Shown here one piece after another: positions 9,302-17,432 of a stretch of DNA of 64,000 nucleotides. The DNA lies in the NCBI RefSeq assembly GCF_019880585.1, contig NZ_JAINVV010000003.1, positions 248,001 to 312,000 on the forward strand, read 5' to 3'. The notes under the pieces are model-generated. The model saw nothing but the letters and a program-made list of their open reading frames with translations. It made no database searches and had not been told where the DNA came from. This DNA is from Sphingomonas colocasiae. Its GTDB lineage: Bacteria > Pseudomonadota > Alphaproteobacteria > Sphingomonadales > Sphingomonadaceae. The position numbers and the translations under genes were made by a program. Numbering within the stretch: position 1 is the first letter of the stretch; every line of letters starts with the position of its first letter.

Positions 9302-9634
9302 CACCGCCCCCTCGTCATCCAGTCTCGTGCCGATGCTCATGCCGTCATCGCGGCACAAAGGACAAGGGCCGACGACAGATCAGGCGCAGCTTCGGGGATC
9401 TGGGGGCGCCATATCGCGAAGGGCGCATCGACAAACGCCATTGGTCGAAAATATGTGGGTACCGATCAACGGCGATGTCATAGCCGGCCCACGGATTTTC
9501 AATCCGTGGCGAGTAGAGATACCCGCAGATGGCCGGCGCGCAGACATCCCAGACTTTGCTGCGTCGGCCATCATCACCCAATCCGGGCCCTTGTCAATAT
9601 ACTGGACCATCGGATGTGGCCGGTTCGGTTGCGC
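9302..9634. other. 333-bp gap with one tRNA-anticodon-arm-like hairpin
   Basis: No convincing protein frame is seen. At 9489-9509 there is a hairpin whose minus strand reads ACGGA-TTGAAAA-TCCGT, a 5-bp stem with a 7-base loop like a tRNA-Phe (GAA) anticodon arm. It is flanked by inverted GGCCGGC blocks. No T-arm or acceptor stem fits, so it is not a complete tRNA. Confidence 0.5.
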
Positions 9635-11422
9635 TCACCGATGCCCGGTCGCGGCGACACGGTCGCCTGCGAACATCGCGACGAATTCGTTCGACGGAAT
9701 GGCGCGCGCATAGTGATAGCCTTGCCCGGCATCGCACGACCATTCGCGCAACAACGCTTCCTGATCGGCGGTCTCGATCCCTTCCGCGATCACGTTCAGC
9801 CCCAGGCTGTGGCCGATCGTCACAACCCCCTTCACGATCGCCGCGCTGTGCGGGTCTGTGCCCAGATCCTGCACGAAACTGCGATCGACCTTGAGGCTCG
9901 TCAGCGGAAAATCCTTCAGGGTGCTGAGCGATGCGAAGCCGGTCCCGAAATCGTCGAACGCGATGCCGACACCGCGCGCATGGATTTCCCGCAGGGGTTC
10001 CAGCATCCGGGAATCATGGCGAAGCGCAATGGTTTCCGTGATTTCCAGCTCCAGATCCTCGGGCGCCAGTTCATGGCGCGTCAGGGCATCGTTGATCACG
10101 TCGACCAGCGGACCGGCACGAAGCTGCGCCGCGAACAGGTTGACGCTGATGCGGCGCGCGGGAATCCCCATCCGGCGCCATGAGGCAAGGCAGCGACATG
10201 CCTCGTCGATCACCCACGACCCGACCTCGACGGCGAGAGCATGGGTTTCGAGTACCGACAGGAAGGATTGCGGATAGAGCAGCCCGCGCGTCGGATGCCG
10301 CCAGCGCAGCAATGCCTCCGCACCGATCAGTCGGCGATCGGCCAGACCGATCTGCGGCTGGAAGTGGAGTTCGAACTGGCGCCCCTTGAAGGCGTCGCGC
10401 AACTCGTCCTGGAAAGCGCGGGTCGCGGAAAGCTGCCGTTCCATGCCGGTATCGAACAGCCGATAGCGGCGCCCGCCATCATGCTTCGCCCGAAATAGGG
10501 CAAGATCGGCGCGCACCACCAGTTCCTCGGCGTCGCGGGCATGGAGTGGCGCCATCGCGATCCCGACGCTGCCGGACACGTGAAGCTGATGCCCACAGAC
10601 GGAAAAGGGACGGCTGATCAGATCGATCAGCACCTGCGCCCGCAAGCCGACACCGCAGGGATCCTGCGTCTCCGACAACAAGATGGCAAACTCGTCGCCA
10701 CCCAGCCTTGCCAGGGCTTCGTCGGATGCGATCGACGCCGACAGGCGGAGCGCGAGCGCCTGCAGCAGCGTATCGCCGACCGCATGGCCCAGCCCGTCAT
10801 TGACGCCCTTGAAATCGTCCAGGTCGACGACGAGCACCGTCGCCACGCCGGTCTTCTCGAGTTGCCCTTCGATCCGCAGCCTGAAGCTGTTCCGATTGAG
10901 CAGGCCCGTCAGATCGTCATGCGTCGCAAGATGGTGGAGCCGTTCCTCACGCGCGCGCCGTTCCGATATGTCCTGCAACTGTGCGCCGATGCCGAGACCC
11001 AGCGGCCCCACCCAGATCGACAGCGACATTTCGGCAGGAAATTCGGTACCGTCGCGACGGACGGCGATCACTTCGATCGGCCGGCCCGTCATCTGCGACG
11101 GCGCGCCTGCCGCCACCCGCGCCATGCCCTCACGATGCGCGGTGCGGAAACGTTCCGGCACGATGAGTTCGATCAACTGCCCTTCGACTTCGGTGCTGTC
11201 ATAACCGAACATCTTCTCCGCGCCGTGATTCCAGAAGGTGATGCGGCCGGCCGCGTCGGTCGTGATCAGCGCCTGATAAGCGACATGCGCGAAAGGTATA
11301 AGGATATCGGCGACGCGATCGCGGTTGCGGCAATCGATGCGCTGCGGGCGGGTGCCGATTGTTTCGGCTTTGGCGTCGAGCTGGGTCAATGGCACCTCTT
11401 TGAAATGAGATTGCCGAATCAA
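9635..11422 (-). CDS. PAS-GGDEF-EAL cyclic-di-GMP signalling protein
   Basis: The 595-residue cytoplasmic protein has a PAS domain (about 45-155; ITTDAAGRITFWNHGAEKMFGYD), a GGDEF domain with an intact catalytic motif (RLGGDEFAILL), and an EAL domain (GAEALLRWRHP, ELEITET, FDDFGTGFASL, LKVDRSFV). Both active-site signatures look complete, so it could make and break c-di-GMP. The four residues ahead of GGDEF by five positions are not RxxD, so the product-inhibition I-site is missing. No transmembrane segment is seen, and the PAS domain probably senses an internal cue. It is divergent from opgD, sharing a 222-bp promoter region with a palindromic element. Confidence 0.93.
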   Translation of the reverse strand: MIRQSHFKEVPLTQLDAKAETIGTRPQRIDCRNRDRVADILIPFAHVAYQALITTDAAGRITFWNHGAEKMFGYDSTEVEGQLIELIVPERFRTAHREGMARVAAGAPSQMTGRPIEVIAVRRDGTEFPAEMSLSIWVGPLGLGIGAQLQDISERRAREERLHHLATHDDLTGLLNRNSFRLRIEGQLEKTGVATVLVVDLDDFKGVNDGLGHAVGDTLLQALALRLSASIASDEALARLGGDEFAILLSETQDPCGVGLRAQVLIDLISRPFSVCGHQLHVSGSVGIAMAPLHARDAEELVVRADLALFRAKHDGGRRYRLFDTGMERQLSATRAFQDELRDAFKGRQFELHFQPQIGLADRRLIGAEALLRWRHPTRGLLYPQSFLSVLETHALAVEVGSWVIDEACRCLASWRRMGIPARRISVNLFAAQLRAGPLVDVINDALTRHELAPEDLELEITETIALRHDSRMLEPLREIHARGVGIAFDDFGTGFASLSTLKDFPLTSLKVDRSFVQDLGTDPHSAAIVKGVVTIGHSLGLNVIAEGIETADQEALLREWSCDAGQGYHYARAIPSNEFVAMFAGDRVAATGHR

Positions 11423-11491
11423 CGTTACGCAACTCTAAATAACGACCATTTTGGAACGCGACTGTGCCGCCCGATGCGATCGGAATCATCT

Positions 11492-11580
11492 GAGAGTCTG
11501 TTTGGAAATGTGCGGAAGAGCACATTTCCAGAGCCGCACCGCCCTCCACAGGCATCGGCGCATTTTGCAAACAGACTCTC
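11492..11580. repeat. MITE-like palindromic element with nested hairpin
   Basis: The ends GAGAGTCTGTTTG (11492-11504) and CAAACAGACTCTC (11568-11580) are a perfect 13-bp inverted repeat, which extends imperfectly to about 22 bp. Inside, GGAAATGTGC and GCACATTTCC (11504-11513 and 11520-11529) form a 10-bp hairpin with a 6-base loop. It sits in the divergent promoter region between the PAS-GGDEF-EAL gene and opgD. It has no coding capacity. Confidence 0.75.
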
Positions 11581-11644
11581 CCATCGCCCCGCTCGGGAGC
11601 CGTTCAGCTTCCATATCGTTATGTGCCCATAATCGAGGCGATGA

Positions 11645-13153
11645 ATGACGACACGGCGCGAAGCGATTGCGGGGTTGGTGGGAATGGCGGCGCTGGCGCG
11701 GCTGGCGCCCTTGCACGCGGCCGCCGGACGCGGAGAGGCTTTTTCGTGGGAACTGCTCCAGCGCCGCGCGCTCGCACTGCATCGCCAGGCGTGGCGCCCG
11801 CCCGCCGATGCCGGCGCGCTGCTCGACAAGATGGGCTATGACGCCGCGAATGACGTCGAATACCGGCCGGACCGCACCTTGTGGGGCGATGGCGGCGTCC
11901 GCTTCTTCCCGTTGACGAGAACCGCGCGCCATCCCGTTTCCATTGCGGTGGTCGAGAACGGCATCGCCCGTCCCTTCGCCTATGATCCGGCGCTGTATCG
12001 CCATCCGGCCGATCATCCGATGGCGGCGATCGGCAAAGGCGGCGGTTTTTCGGGCTTCCGCGTCATGAACCCCGGCGGGCGCGGCGACTGGCTGGCGTTC
12101 CAGGGAGCATCCTATTTCCGCGCGGCCGGACCGCTTGCGCAATATGGCCTGTCCGCCCGCGGAGTGGCGGTGAATACGGGCGCCAATGCACCGGAAGAAT
12201 TCCCGGTCTTCACGCATGTCTGGCTGGAACGCGGCAGGGACGGCGCCGTCACCGTCTATGCGCTGCTCGACGGGCCCAGCATGACGGGCGCTTTCCGGAT
12301 CGTCAGCGAACGGCGCGCCGAGGAAACCGTTCAGTCGGTGAGTTCGGTGCTTCATATGCGCCGATCGGTCGAGCGCCTGGGCATCGCGCCGCTCACCAGC
12401 ATGTACTGGTATGGCGAGGGCGATCGTGGACCGGCCCGCGACTGGCGGCCGGAAATCCATGACTCCGATGGTCTCGCGATCCGCACGGGCACGGGCGAAC
12501 GGATCTGGCGGCCGCTCGCCAACCCGCCGCGTCCGCGCACGAGCAGCTTCATCGATGCCCGCCCCAAGGGCTTCGGCCTGATGCAGCGCGACCGCGATTT
12601 CGGCCATTATCAGGATGACGGCGTCTTCTACGAAAAGCGCCCGAGCCTGTGGATCGAGCCCGAAGGCGACTGGGGCAAGGGCGCGGTGACGCTCTACGAG
12701 TTTCCGACCAGCACAGAATATGCGGACAATGTCGTTGCATTCTGGACGCCAGAACGAGCGCCCCGCGCCGGCGATCGGCTGGTTCATGACTATCGGATGC
12801 GCTGGATCGGCGGCGAACCGGAGCCTTTGGCGGTCGCCCGCGCAGTCGCCTGCCGTATCGGCGAGGGCAATATTCCCGGCAAGCAACCCTCGCCCGATAT
12901 CGTCAAGTTCGTCGTCGATTTCGCGGGCGACCGGTTCGCCGGCCTGACCCATAAATCCCCGGTCGCGCCGCGCGCGAGCGTGAACGGCGGCCGCGTGGTC
13001 AACCAGGGTTGCTATCCGGTCGACGGCCAGGCCAATCTTTGGCGGCTCATCCTGGATATCCAACGGGACGGCGAGCAGCCGCTGGACGTGCGCGCGATAT
13101 TGGATATGCAAAATCAGTCACTTACAGAGACTTGGCTCTATCTGCTCGGCTGA
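11645..13153 (+). CDS. opgD: Periplasmic glucan biosynthesis protein OpgD/MdoD
   Basis: A twin-arginine signal (TTRREAIAGLVGMAALARLAPLHA) leads into a full-length MdoG/MdoD domain: FSWELLQRRALALHRQAW at the N-terminus, RFFPLTR, GFSGFRV, YFRAAGPLAQYGLSARG, EEFPVFTHVWLERG and the FIDARPKGFGLMQRDRDFGHYQD block. The family shapes the backbone or branching of osmoregulated periplasmic glucans. Tat export favours the OpgD over the Sec-exported OpgG branch. It is followed by opgH in the same direction after about 120-160 bases, so the pair forms the glucan synthesis module. Confidence 0.92.
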   Translation: MTTRREAIAGLVGMAALARLAPLHAAAGRGEAFSWELLQRRALALHRQAWRPPADAGALLDKMGYDAANDVEYRPDRTLWGDGGVRFFPLTRTARHPVSIAVVENGIARPFAYDPALYRHPADHPMAAIGKGGGFSGFRVMNPGGRGDWLAFQGASYFRAAGPLAQYGLSARGVAVNTGANAPEEFPVFTHVWLERGRDGAVTVYALLDGPSMTGAFRIVSERRAEETVQSVSSVLHMRRSVERLGIAPLTSMYWYGEGDRGPARDWRPEIHDSDGLAIRTGTGERIWRPLANPPRPRTSSFIDARPKGFGLMQRDRDFGHYQDDGVFYEKRPSLWIEPEGDWGKGAVTLYEFPTSTEYADNVVAFWTPERAPRAGDRLVHDYRMRWIGGEPEPLAVARAVACRIGEGNIPGKQPSPDIVKFVVDFAGDRFAGLTHKSPVAPRASVNGGRVVNQGCYPVDGQANLWRLILDIQRDGEQPLDVRAILDMQNQSLTETWLYLLG

Positions 13154-13200
13154 AACGTTCAAAAAACGGGGCGGCCTTCCGGAACGCTCCACCGGCCCGG

Positions 13201-13247
13201 CAGTTCTGAGCCGACATCGCCCCTTTCCAGCGGAAAGGGACGAACTG
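13201..13247. terminator. Hairpin in opgD-opgH gap
   Basis: CCCTTTCC (13221-13228) pairs with GGAAAGGG (13232-13239) around a 3-base loop. An outer CAGTTC/GAACTG pair (13201-13206 and 13242-13247) closes a two-level structure. TAAAAA follows, so it may act as an attenuator or partial terminator between the two glucan genes. Confidence 0.45.
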
Positions 13248-13314
13248 CCGTAAAAACAGCCAAACAGGTCGCACATTGCCGGACGGTTCCCCACACCCAC
13301 GCTTGCCGGCGGAT

Positions 13315-15177
13315 ATGCTGGCGCCCATCCGGCCGGCAGGCGTTGCCGACGGCCTTCCCGCCGAAGCCCCGATCGAAATGCCCGTCCAGTCCTTCCGGGA
13401 GGCCCCCCGCCCCGGCCGCCGGGTGGTGACCACGCCCGACGACATGATCGAGCGCCGGATCCTGGTGGTCGTCGCCACCCTCGCGCTCGGCATGTTCGCG
13501 GCAACCGAGATGATGCGCCCGCTCGCCGGGCTCAGGCTGCCGGGCCTGCTCGACGGCGCACTGTTCCTGCTCACGCTCAGCCTGTTCTGCTGGATCGCGC
13601 TGGGTTTCGTGAACGCCGTGATCGGCTTCTGCGTGCTGCTGGCGGGGCGTGCCCAACCGCATTTCTCGGCATGGCCGACCGCCATCCCACGTCGGCGGAC
13701 CGCCGTGCTCGTCCCCATCTATCACGAGGATATGGGGCCGATCGCGGCGCGCGTGCACACCATGGCCAAGACGCTGGCGGAAGCCGGCGTCGCGCGCCAG
13801 TTCGACATCTTCCTGCTGAGCGATTCCGGCGCGGACGCGGCCGAGGCCGAACATGCAGCCTATCTCGCGCTACGCGATGCCTGCCCTCTGCCCGTCTATT
13901 ACCGCCGCCGATCGCAGAATCTAGCACGCAAGCCCGGCAATATCGCCGAATGGGTCCGCCGCTTCGGCGGTGCATATGATTATATGGTCGTGCTCGATGC
14001 CGACAGCCTGATGCGCGGCGAAGTGATGGCGCGGCTGGCGGGCGTGATGGACCGCAGCCCCGGCATCGCGCTGATCCAGACCGTGCCGAGCGTCGTCGGC
14101 GGCCGCACGATCTTCGCACGCTGGCAGCAGTTCGCCGCGGCCGCCTATGGCCCGATTTCGACGGCCGGACTGGTCTGGTGGTCGGGCGCGGAGGCCACAT
14201 TCTGGGGGCACAACGCAATCATCCGCGTCAAGGCATTCGCCGAAAGCTGCGGCCTGCCCGAACTGGCGGGGCGCGAACCGTTCGGTGGACACATCATGAG
14301 CCACGACATGGTCGAGGCGGGCCTGCTGCGCCGGCGCGGCTGGGCGGTCCATATGGTGTCGATCGAGGGCAGTCATGAGGAATTTCCGCCGACATTGAAC
14401 GACCATGCGGTGCGGGATCGTCGCTGGTGCCAGGGCAATCTCCAGCATATCCGCCTGCTCGCCGCCGCCGGTTTCCACTGGATCAACCGGCTGCAGTTGC
14501 TGATGGGCGCTTCCGCCTATCTCGCATCGCCGCTCTGGCTGATGCTGGCGCTGGTGGCGCTGCTCCAGGGCGCGGGCCTGGTCGATGCATCATCCTTCGC
14601 GCCGTCGCTCTGGCCGATCATGCTGACGCTTTCGCTGCTGTTCGGCCCCAAGCTGCTGTCGCTCGCATGGATCGCCATCGACCGCGAACAGCGCGACAAG
14701 CTGGGCGGCACGCGCAGCGTGCTGCGCAGCATGATGCTCGAAGTGCCGCTTGCGATGCTGGTCGCGCCGGTCACCATGATCAGCCAGACGATCGCGGTGT
14801 TCGACATATTGCGCGGCAGGCCGAGCGGCTGGCGGCCGCAACGGCGCGACGCGCACGGCATTCCGCTCCGCCAGGCCCTCAATGATTATCGCTATCATGT
14901 CGGTATCGGCCTGGCCTTCCTGGCGATGATCCTGATTGCCGGCGGCTCCACGCCCTGGCTGCTGCCGATCGTCTTCAGCCTGTTGCTCGCGCCCGTGACC
15001 GCATCGCTGACCGCGCGCGCGGATTGGGGGGATCGGCTTGCGCGGCGCGGCGTGCTGGCGGTCGATGAGGATGCGCCCGCCCTGCCTGTTTCCAACGACC
15101 TGGCGGAGATCGGCGCACTGCGAACCGCGACCGATGGCGACCGCATCACCCTATCCGTACCGCCCCCCATGCGATAG
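13315..15177 (+). CDS. opgH: Glucans biosynthesis glucosyltransferase OpgH/MdoH
   Basis: An inner-membrane family 2 glycosyltransferase. Two N-terminal transmembrane segments precede the cytosolic catalytic domain: VLVPIYHEDMG, LSDSGAD, the DxD-like VVLDADSLMRG, MSHDMVEAGLLRRRGW and the product-site motif RRWCQGNLQH (QxxRW-like). At least four further transmembrane helices follow in the C-terminal half. It would polymerise glucose from UDP-glucose and push the chain into the periplasm for OpgD. The start is uncertain: ATG at 13315 is listed, but an in-frame TTG at 13276 with AGG seven bases upstream is also possible. Confidence 0.9.
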   Translation: MLAPIRPAGVADGLPAEAPIEMPVQSFREAPRPGRRVVTTPDDMIERRILVVVATLALGMFAATEMMRPLAGLRLPGLLDGALFLLTLSLFCWIALGFVNAVIGFCVLLAGRAQPHFSAWPTAIPRRRTAVLVPIYHEDMGPIAARVHTMAKTLAEAGVARQFDIFLLSDSGADAAEAEHAAYLALRDACPLPVYYRRRSQNLARKPGNIAEWVRRFGGAYDYMVVLDADSLMRGEVMARLAGVMDRSPGIALIQTVPSVVGGRTIFARWQQFAAAAYGPISTAGLVWWSGAEATFWGHNAIIRVKAFAESCGLPELAGREPFGGHIMSHDMVEAGLLRRRGWAVHMVSIEGSHEEFPPTLNDHAVRDRRWCQGNLQHIRLLAAAGFHWINRLQLLMGASAYLASPLWLMLALVALLQGAGLVDASSFAPSLWPIMLTLSLLFGPKLLSLAWIAIDREQRDKLGGTRSVLRSMMLEVPLAMLVAPVTMISQTIAVFDILRGRPSGWRPQRRDAHGIPLRQALNDYRYHVGIGLAFLAMILIAGGSTPWLLPIVFSLLLAPVTASLTARADWGDRLARRGVLAVDEDAPALPVSNDLAEIGALRTATDGDRITLSVPPPMR

Positions 15178-15212
15178 GCTGCCCCCCGAACGGGCAATCG
15201 GGGGCAGATGGC

Positions 15213-16502
15213 ATGGGATCGACGGGAACCGGCGGCATTTCGCGGCGGGACATGCTGCACGGCGCCACGCTGGCCCCGTTCGCCCTGTCGGCGGCGCCCG
15301 CCCTGTCGACCGCGCCCAGCTTGTCTTCGCCGATGGTTCAGGCCGCGAAGCCCGGTTTCACCCCTGCCGCGTTGCGCGCGCAATTGCTGCTCGCCCCCGA
15401 TATCCGTTATTTCAATGCCGCCAATATCGGCCCGAGCTTTCGCAAGGTCGCGGATGTGCAGGCGCGCGGAAACGCCGCCTTTCAGGACAATCCGTCGCGC
15501 GAATTCCGCGAACGTTATCCGCTGATCGCGGACCGGCTGCGCGCCCGGCTGGCGGCGCGGATTGGCGCCAGGGCCGAGGAGATCGCGCTTGTCCGCAACG
15601 CAAGCGAGGCGAACAGCGTCGCGGTGCTGGGGCTGGACCTGAAGCGCGGCGACCGTGTCGTACTGACCGCGCACAACCATCAATCGACACTCGATACCTG
15701 GCGGCTGCGCGCACGGCGCGAGGGGCTGGAACTCGTTGTATTGCCCGTGCCTGTCGAAGCGACCTCTCCGCAGCAGATCGTCGATGCGTTCGCCGCGGCG
15801 ATCACACCGGGAACGCGCGCCGTGTTCCTGTCGCATATCACCAACGTCACCGGCCTCGCCTATCCGATCGCTGACATCGCGGCGCTGGCCCGAAAGGCCG
15901 GCGCATGGCTTCATGTCGATGGCGCGCAGACGTTTGGCTGGCTCAGGCTCGACATGACGGCGCTCGGCGTCGATTCCTATTCGGCAAGCACGCATAAATG
16001 GCTGCTCGGCCCGCTCGAAGGCGGCGTGCTCTATGTGAAACGCGATCGGCAGGCCGAACTCAATCCGTTGATGCTGAGCCATGGCTATTGGCTGACCGAC
16101 CCGAAGAATCTGGAAACCGCGCAAAAATACGAGATCCTCGGCCAGCGCGACGATCCCAAGCTGGAGGCCATCGAAACCGCGCTCGATATGATGGACGGGA
16201 TCGGCGAAACCATGATCGAAGGCGGCGTGCGCCATGTCGCCAGGACGATGCGGACGGCCTTGTCGCGCGTGCCCGGCGCCAGGATCGTCGGCGCGGCGCA
16301 TCCCGACCTGTCCGGCCCCGTGATCACCGTCGCCTTTCCGGGCAAGGATGTCACAGCCATGCGCGCCCGACTGTGGAGCAGCGCGAAGATCGCCACCGCG
16401 CAGAACGAAGCCGATGGCCAGCCGCTCATCCGCTTCTCGCCGCATCTCTACAACAGCGAAGACGAGATCGCGCTTGTCGCCGACCTGCTCACCCGTGGCT
16501 GA
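15213..16502 (+). CDS. Tat-exported class V aminotransferase-fold enzyme
   Basis: A PLP fold-type I enzyme related to isopenicillin-N epimerase and cysteine desulfurase-like proteins. Motifs seen are YFNAANIGPSF, VRNASEANSVAVLGLDL, HVDGAQTFGW with the PLP-binding Asp, and SASTHKWLLGPLEGG with the Schiff-base lysine. The N-terminus SRRDMLHGATLAPFALSAAPALS is a twin-arginine signal, which fits an enzyme that loads its cofactor before export. The reaction is unknown; cysteine-lyase, epimerase or transaminase are all possible. It is convergent with the LysR gene, with 3 bases between stops. Confidence 0.85.
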   Translation: MGSTGTGGISRRDMLHGATLAPFALSAAPALSTAPSLSSPMVQAAKPGFTPAALRAQLLLAPDIRYFNAANIGPSFRKVADVQARGNAAFQDNPSREFRERYPLIADRLRARLAARIGARAEEIALVRNASEANSVAVLGLDLKRGDRVVLTAHNHQSTLDTWRLRARREGLELVVLPVPVEATSPQQIVDAFAAAITPGTRAVFLSHITNVTGLAYPIADIAALARKAGAWLHVDGAQTFGWLRLDMTALGVDSYSASTHKWLLGPLEGGVLYVKRDRQAELNPLMLSHGYWLTDPKNLETAQKYEILGQRDDPKLEAIETALDMMDGIGETMIEGGVRHVARTMRTALSRVPGARIVGAAHPDLSGPVITVAFPGKDVTAMRARLWSSAKIATAQNEADGQPLIRFSPHLYNSEDEIALVADLLTRG

Positions 16503-16505
16503 AGA

Positions 16506-17423
16506 TCAGTCCTGACCTGCGAGAAGCGCGCGCGCCTGATCGTGGAATTCGCGCGCCAGTCTTGAAGGCTGCGACAGCGCCGAGGTGACGAAGGCATATT
16601 CATGCATGATCGGTGGCGTGAACGGCCGCGCGACGAGCGGATCACGCAGATAGCTGCGCGCCAGCCGTTCGTTGACGATCGCGATGCCGACGCCGCGTGC
16701 CGCCAGCGCGCAGGCGGAGCCATGGGTGTGGGTTTCGATTCCGACGCGCGGACGCAGCCGATATGCGGCAAAGGCCGCGTCCACCTGCACGCGCCATTGC
16801 CGGCCCGAACCGAGCAGGATCAGCGGCTGATCCGCCAGCAATTCGGGCGTCAGCGTGGCGTGGCGCGCCAGCGGATGATCGGCGGCGAGCACGCAGACCG
16901 AGCCATTGGCCATCAGCGGTTCGCAGCGCAGATCGCTGTCGTCGACGGGCAGCTTCATGAAGCCGCAATCGACGACGCGCGTGGCGATCATCGCCTTGGC
17001 GGTTTCGGTCGTCCGCGAATCCAGGCTGAAACGCACGCCGGGAAAACGTTCGAGAAAGGCGGCGACGATCTCCGGTAGCAACCCTTCAGCGAAGCTGGGC
17101 GGCGCCACGACGCGCAATTCACCGACCGCCGATGTCGCGATATCGCTGACCAGGCTGTCGACACGGCGCAGCCCCGCCAATGCCAGTTCGACCTCTTCGG
17201 CGAGCGCCAGCCCGTCCTTGGTGGCGATCAGCCGGCCGCGATCGCGATAGAAAAGCTCGAAGCCGACATTCGCCTCGAGCTGCGCGATGATCCGGCTGAC
17301 CGCCGGCTGGGTCATGCCGAGATTGCGGCCCGCGACGGTGGCGGACCCCGTGCGGATCACCTCCGCAAAGGTGCCGAGCGCGCGCACGCCCAATGAAGCG
17401 GCCGATCGCCGTGCCGCCGTCAT
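16506..17423 (-). CDS. LysR-family transcriptional regulator
   Basis: The 305-residue protein has the LysR winged helix at the N-terminus (TFAEVIRTGSATVAGRNLGM, then TQPAVSRIIAQLE) and the two-lobed effector domain after about residue 95. It lies 9 bases after the CocE/NonD hydrolase gene on the same strand, so it is the last gene of the TonB receptor-AbgT-hydrolase operon. It most likely controls that operon in response to the imported compound. This job is inferred from position; no binding site was identified. Confidence 0.9.
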   Translation of the reverse strand: MTAARRSAASLGVRALGTFAEVIRTGSATVAGRNLGMTQPAVSRIIAQLEANVGFELFYRDRGRLIATKDGLALAEEVELALAGLRRVDSLVSDIATSAVGELRVVAPPSFAEGLLPEIVAAFLERFPGVRFSLDSRTTETAKAMIATRVVDCGFMKLPVDDSDLRCEPLMANGSVCVLAADHPLARHATLTPELLADQPLILLGSGRQWRVQVDAAFAAYRLRPRVGIETHTHGSACALAARGVGIAIVNERLARSYLRDPLVARPFTPPIMHEYAFVTSALSQPSRLAREFHDQARALLAGQD

Positions 17424-17432
17424 GACATCGGC

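Noticed and set aside
9470-9560. A complete tRNA-Phe
   Set aside because: Only an anticodon-like arm fits; no D-arm, T-arm (GTTCRA) or acceptor stem could be paired.
8198-10183. A 661-residue plus-strand frame spanning the acylase and EAL genes
   Set aside because: It crosses two well-supported minus-strand genes and the gap between them; no domain seen.
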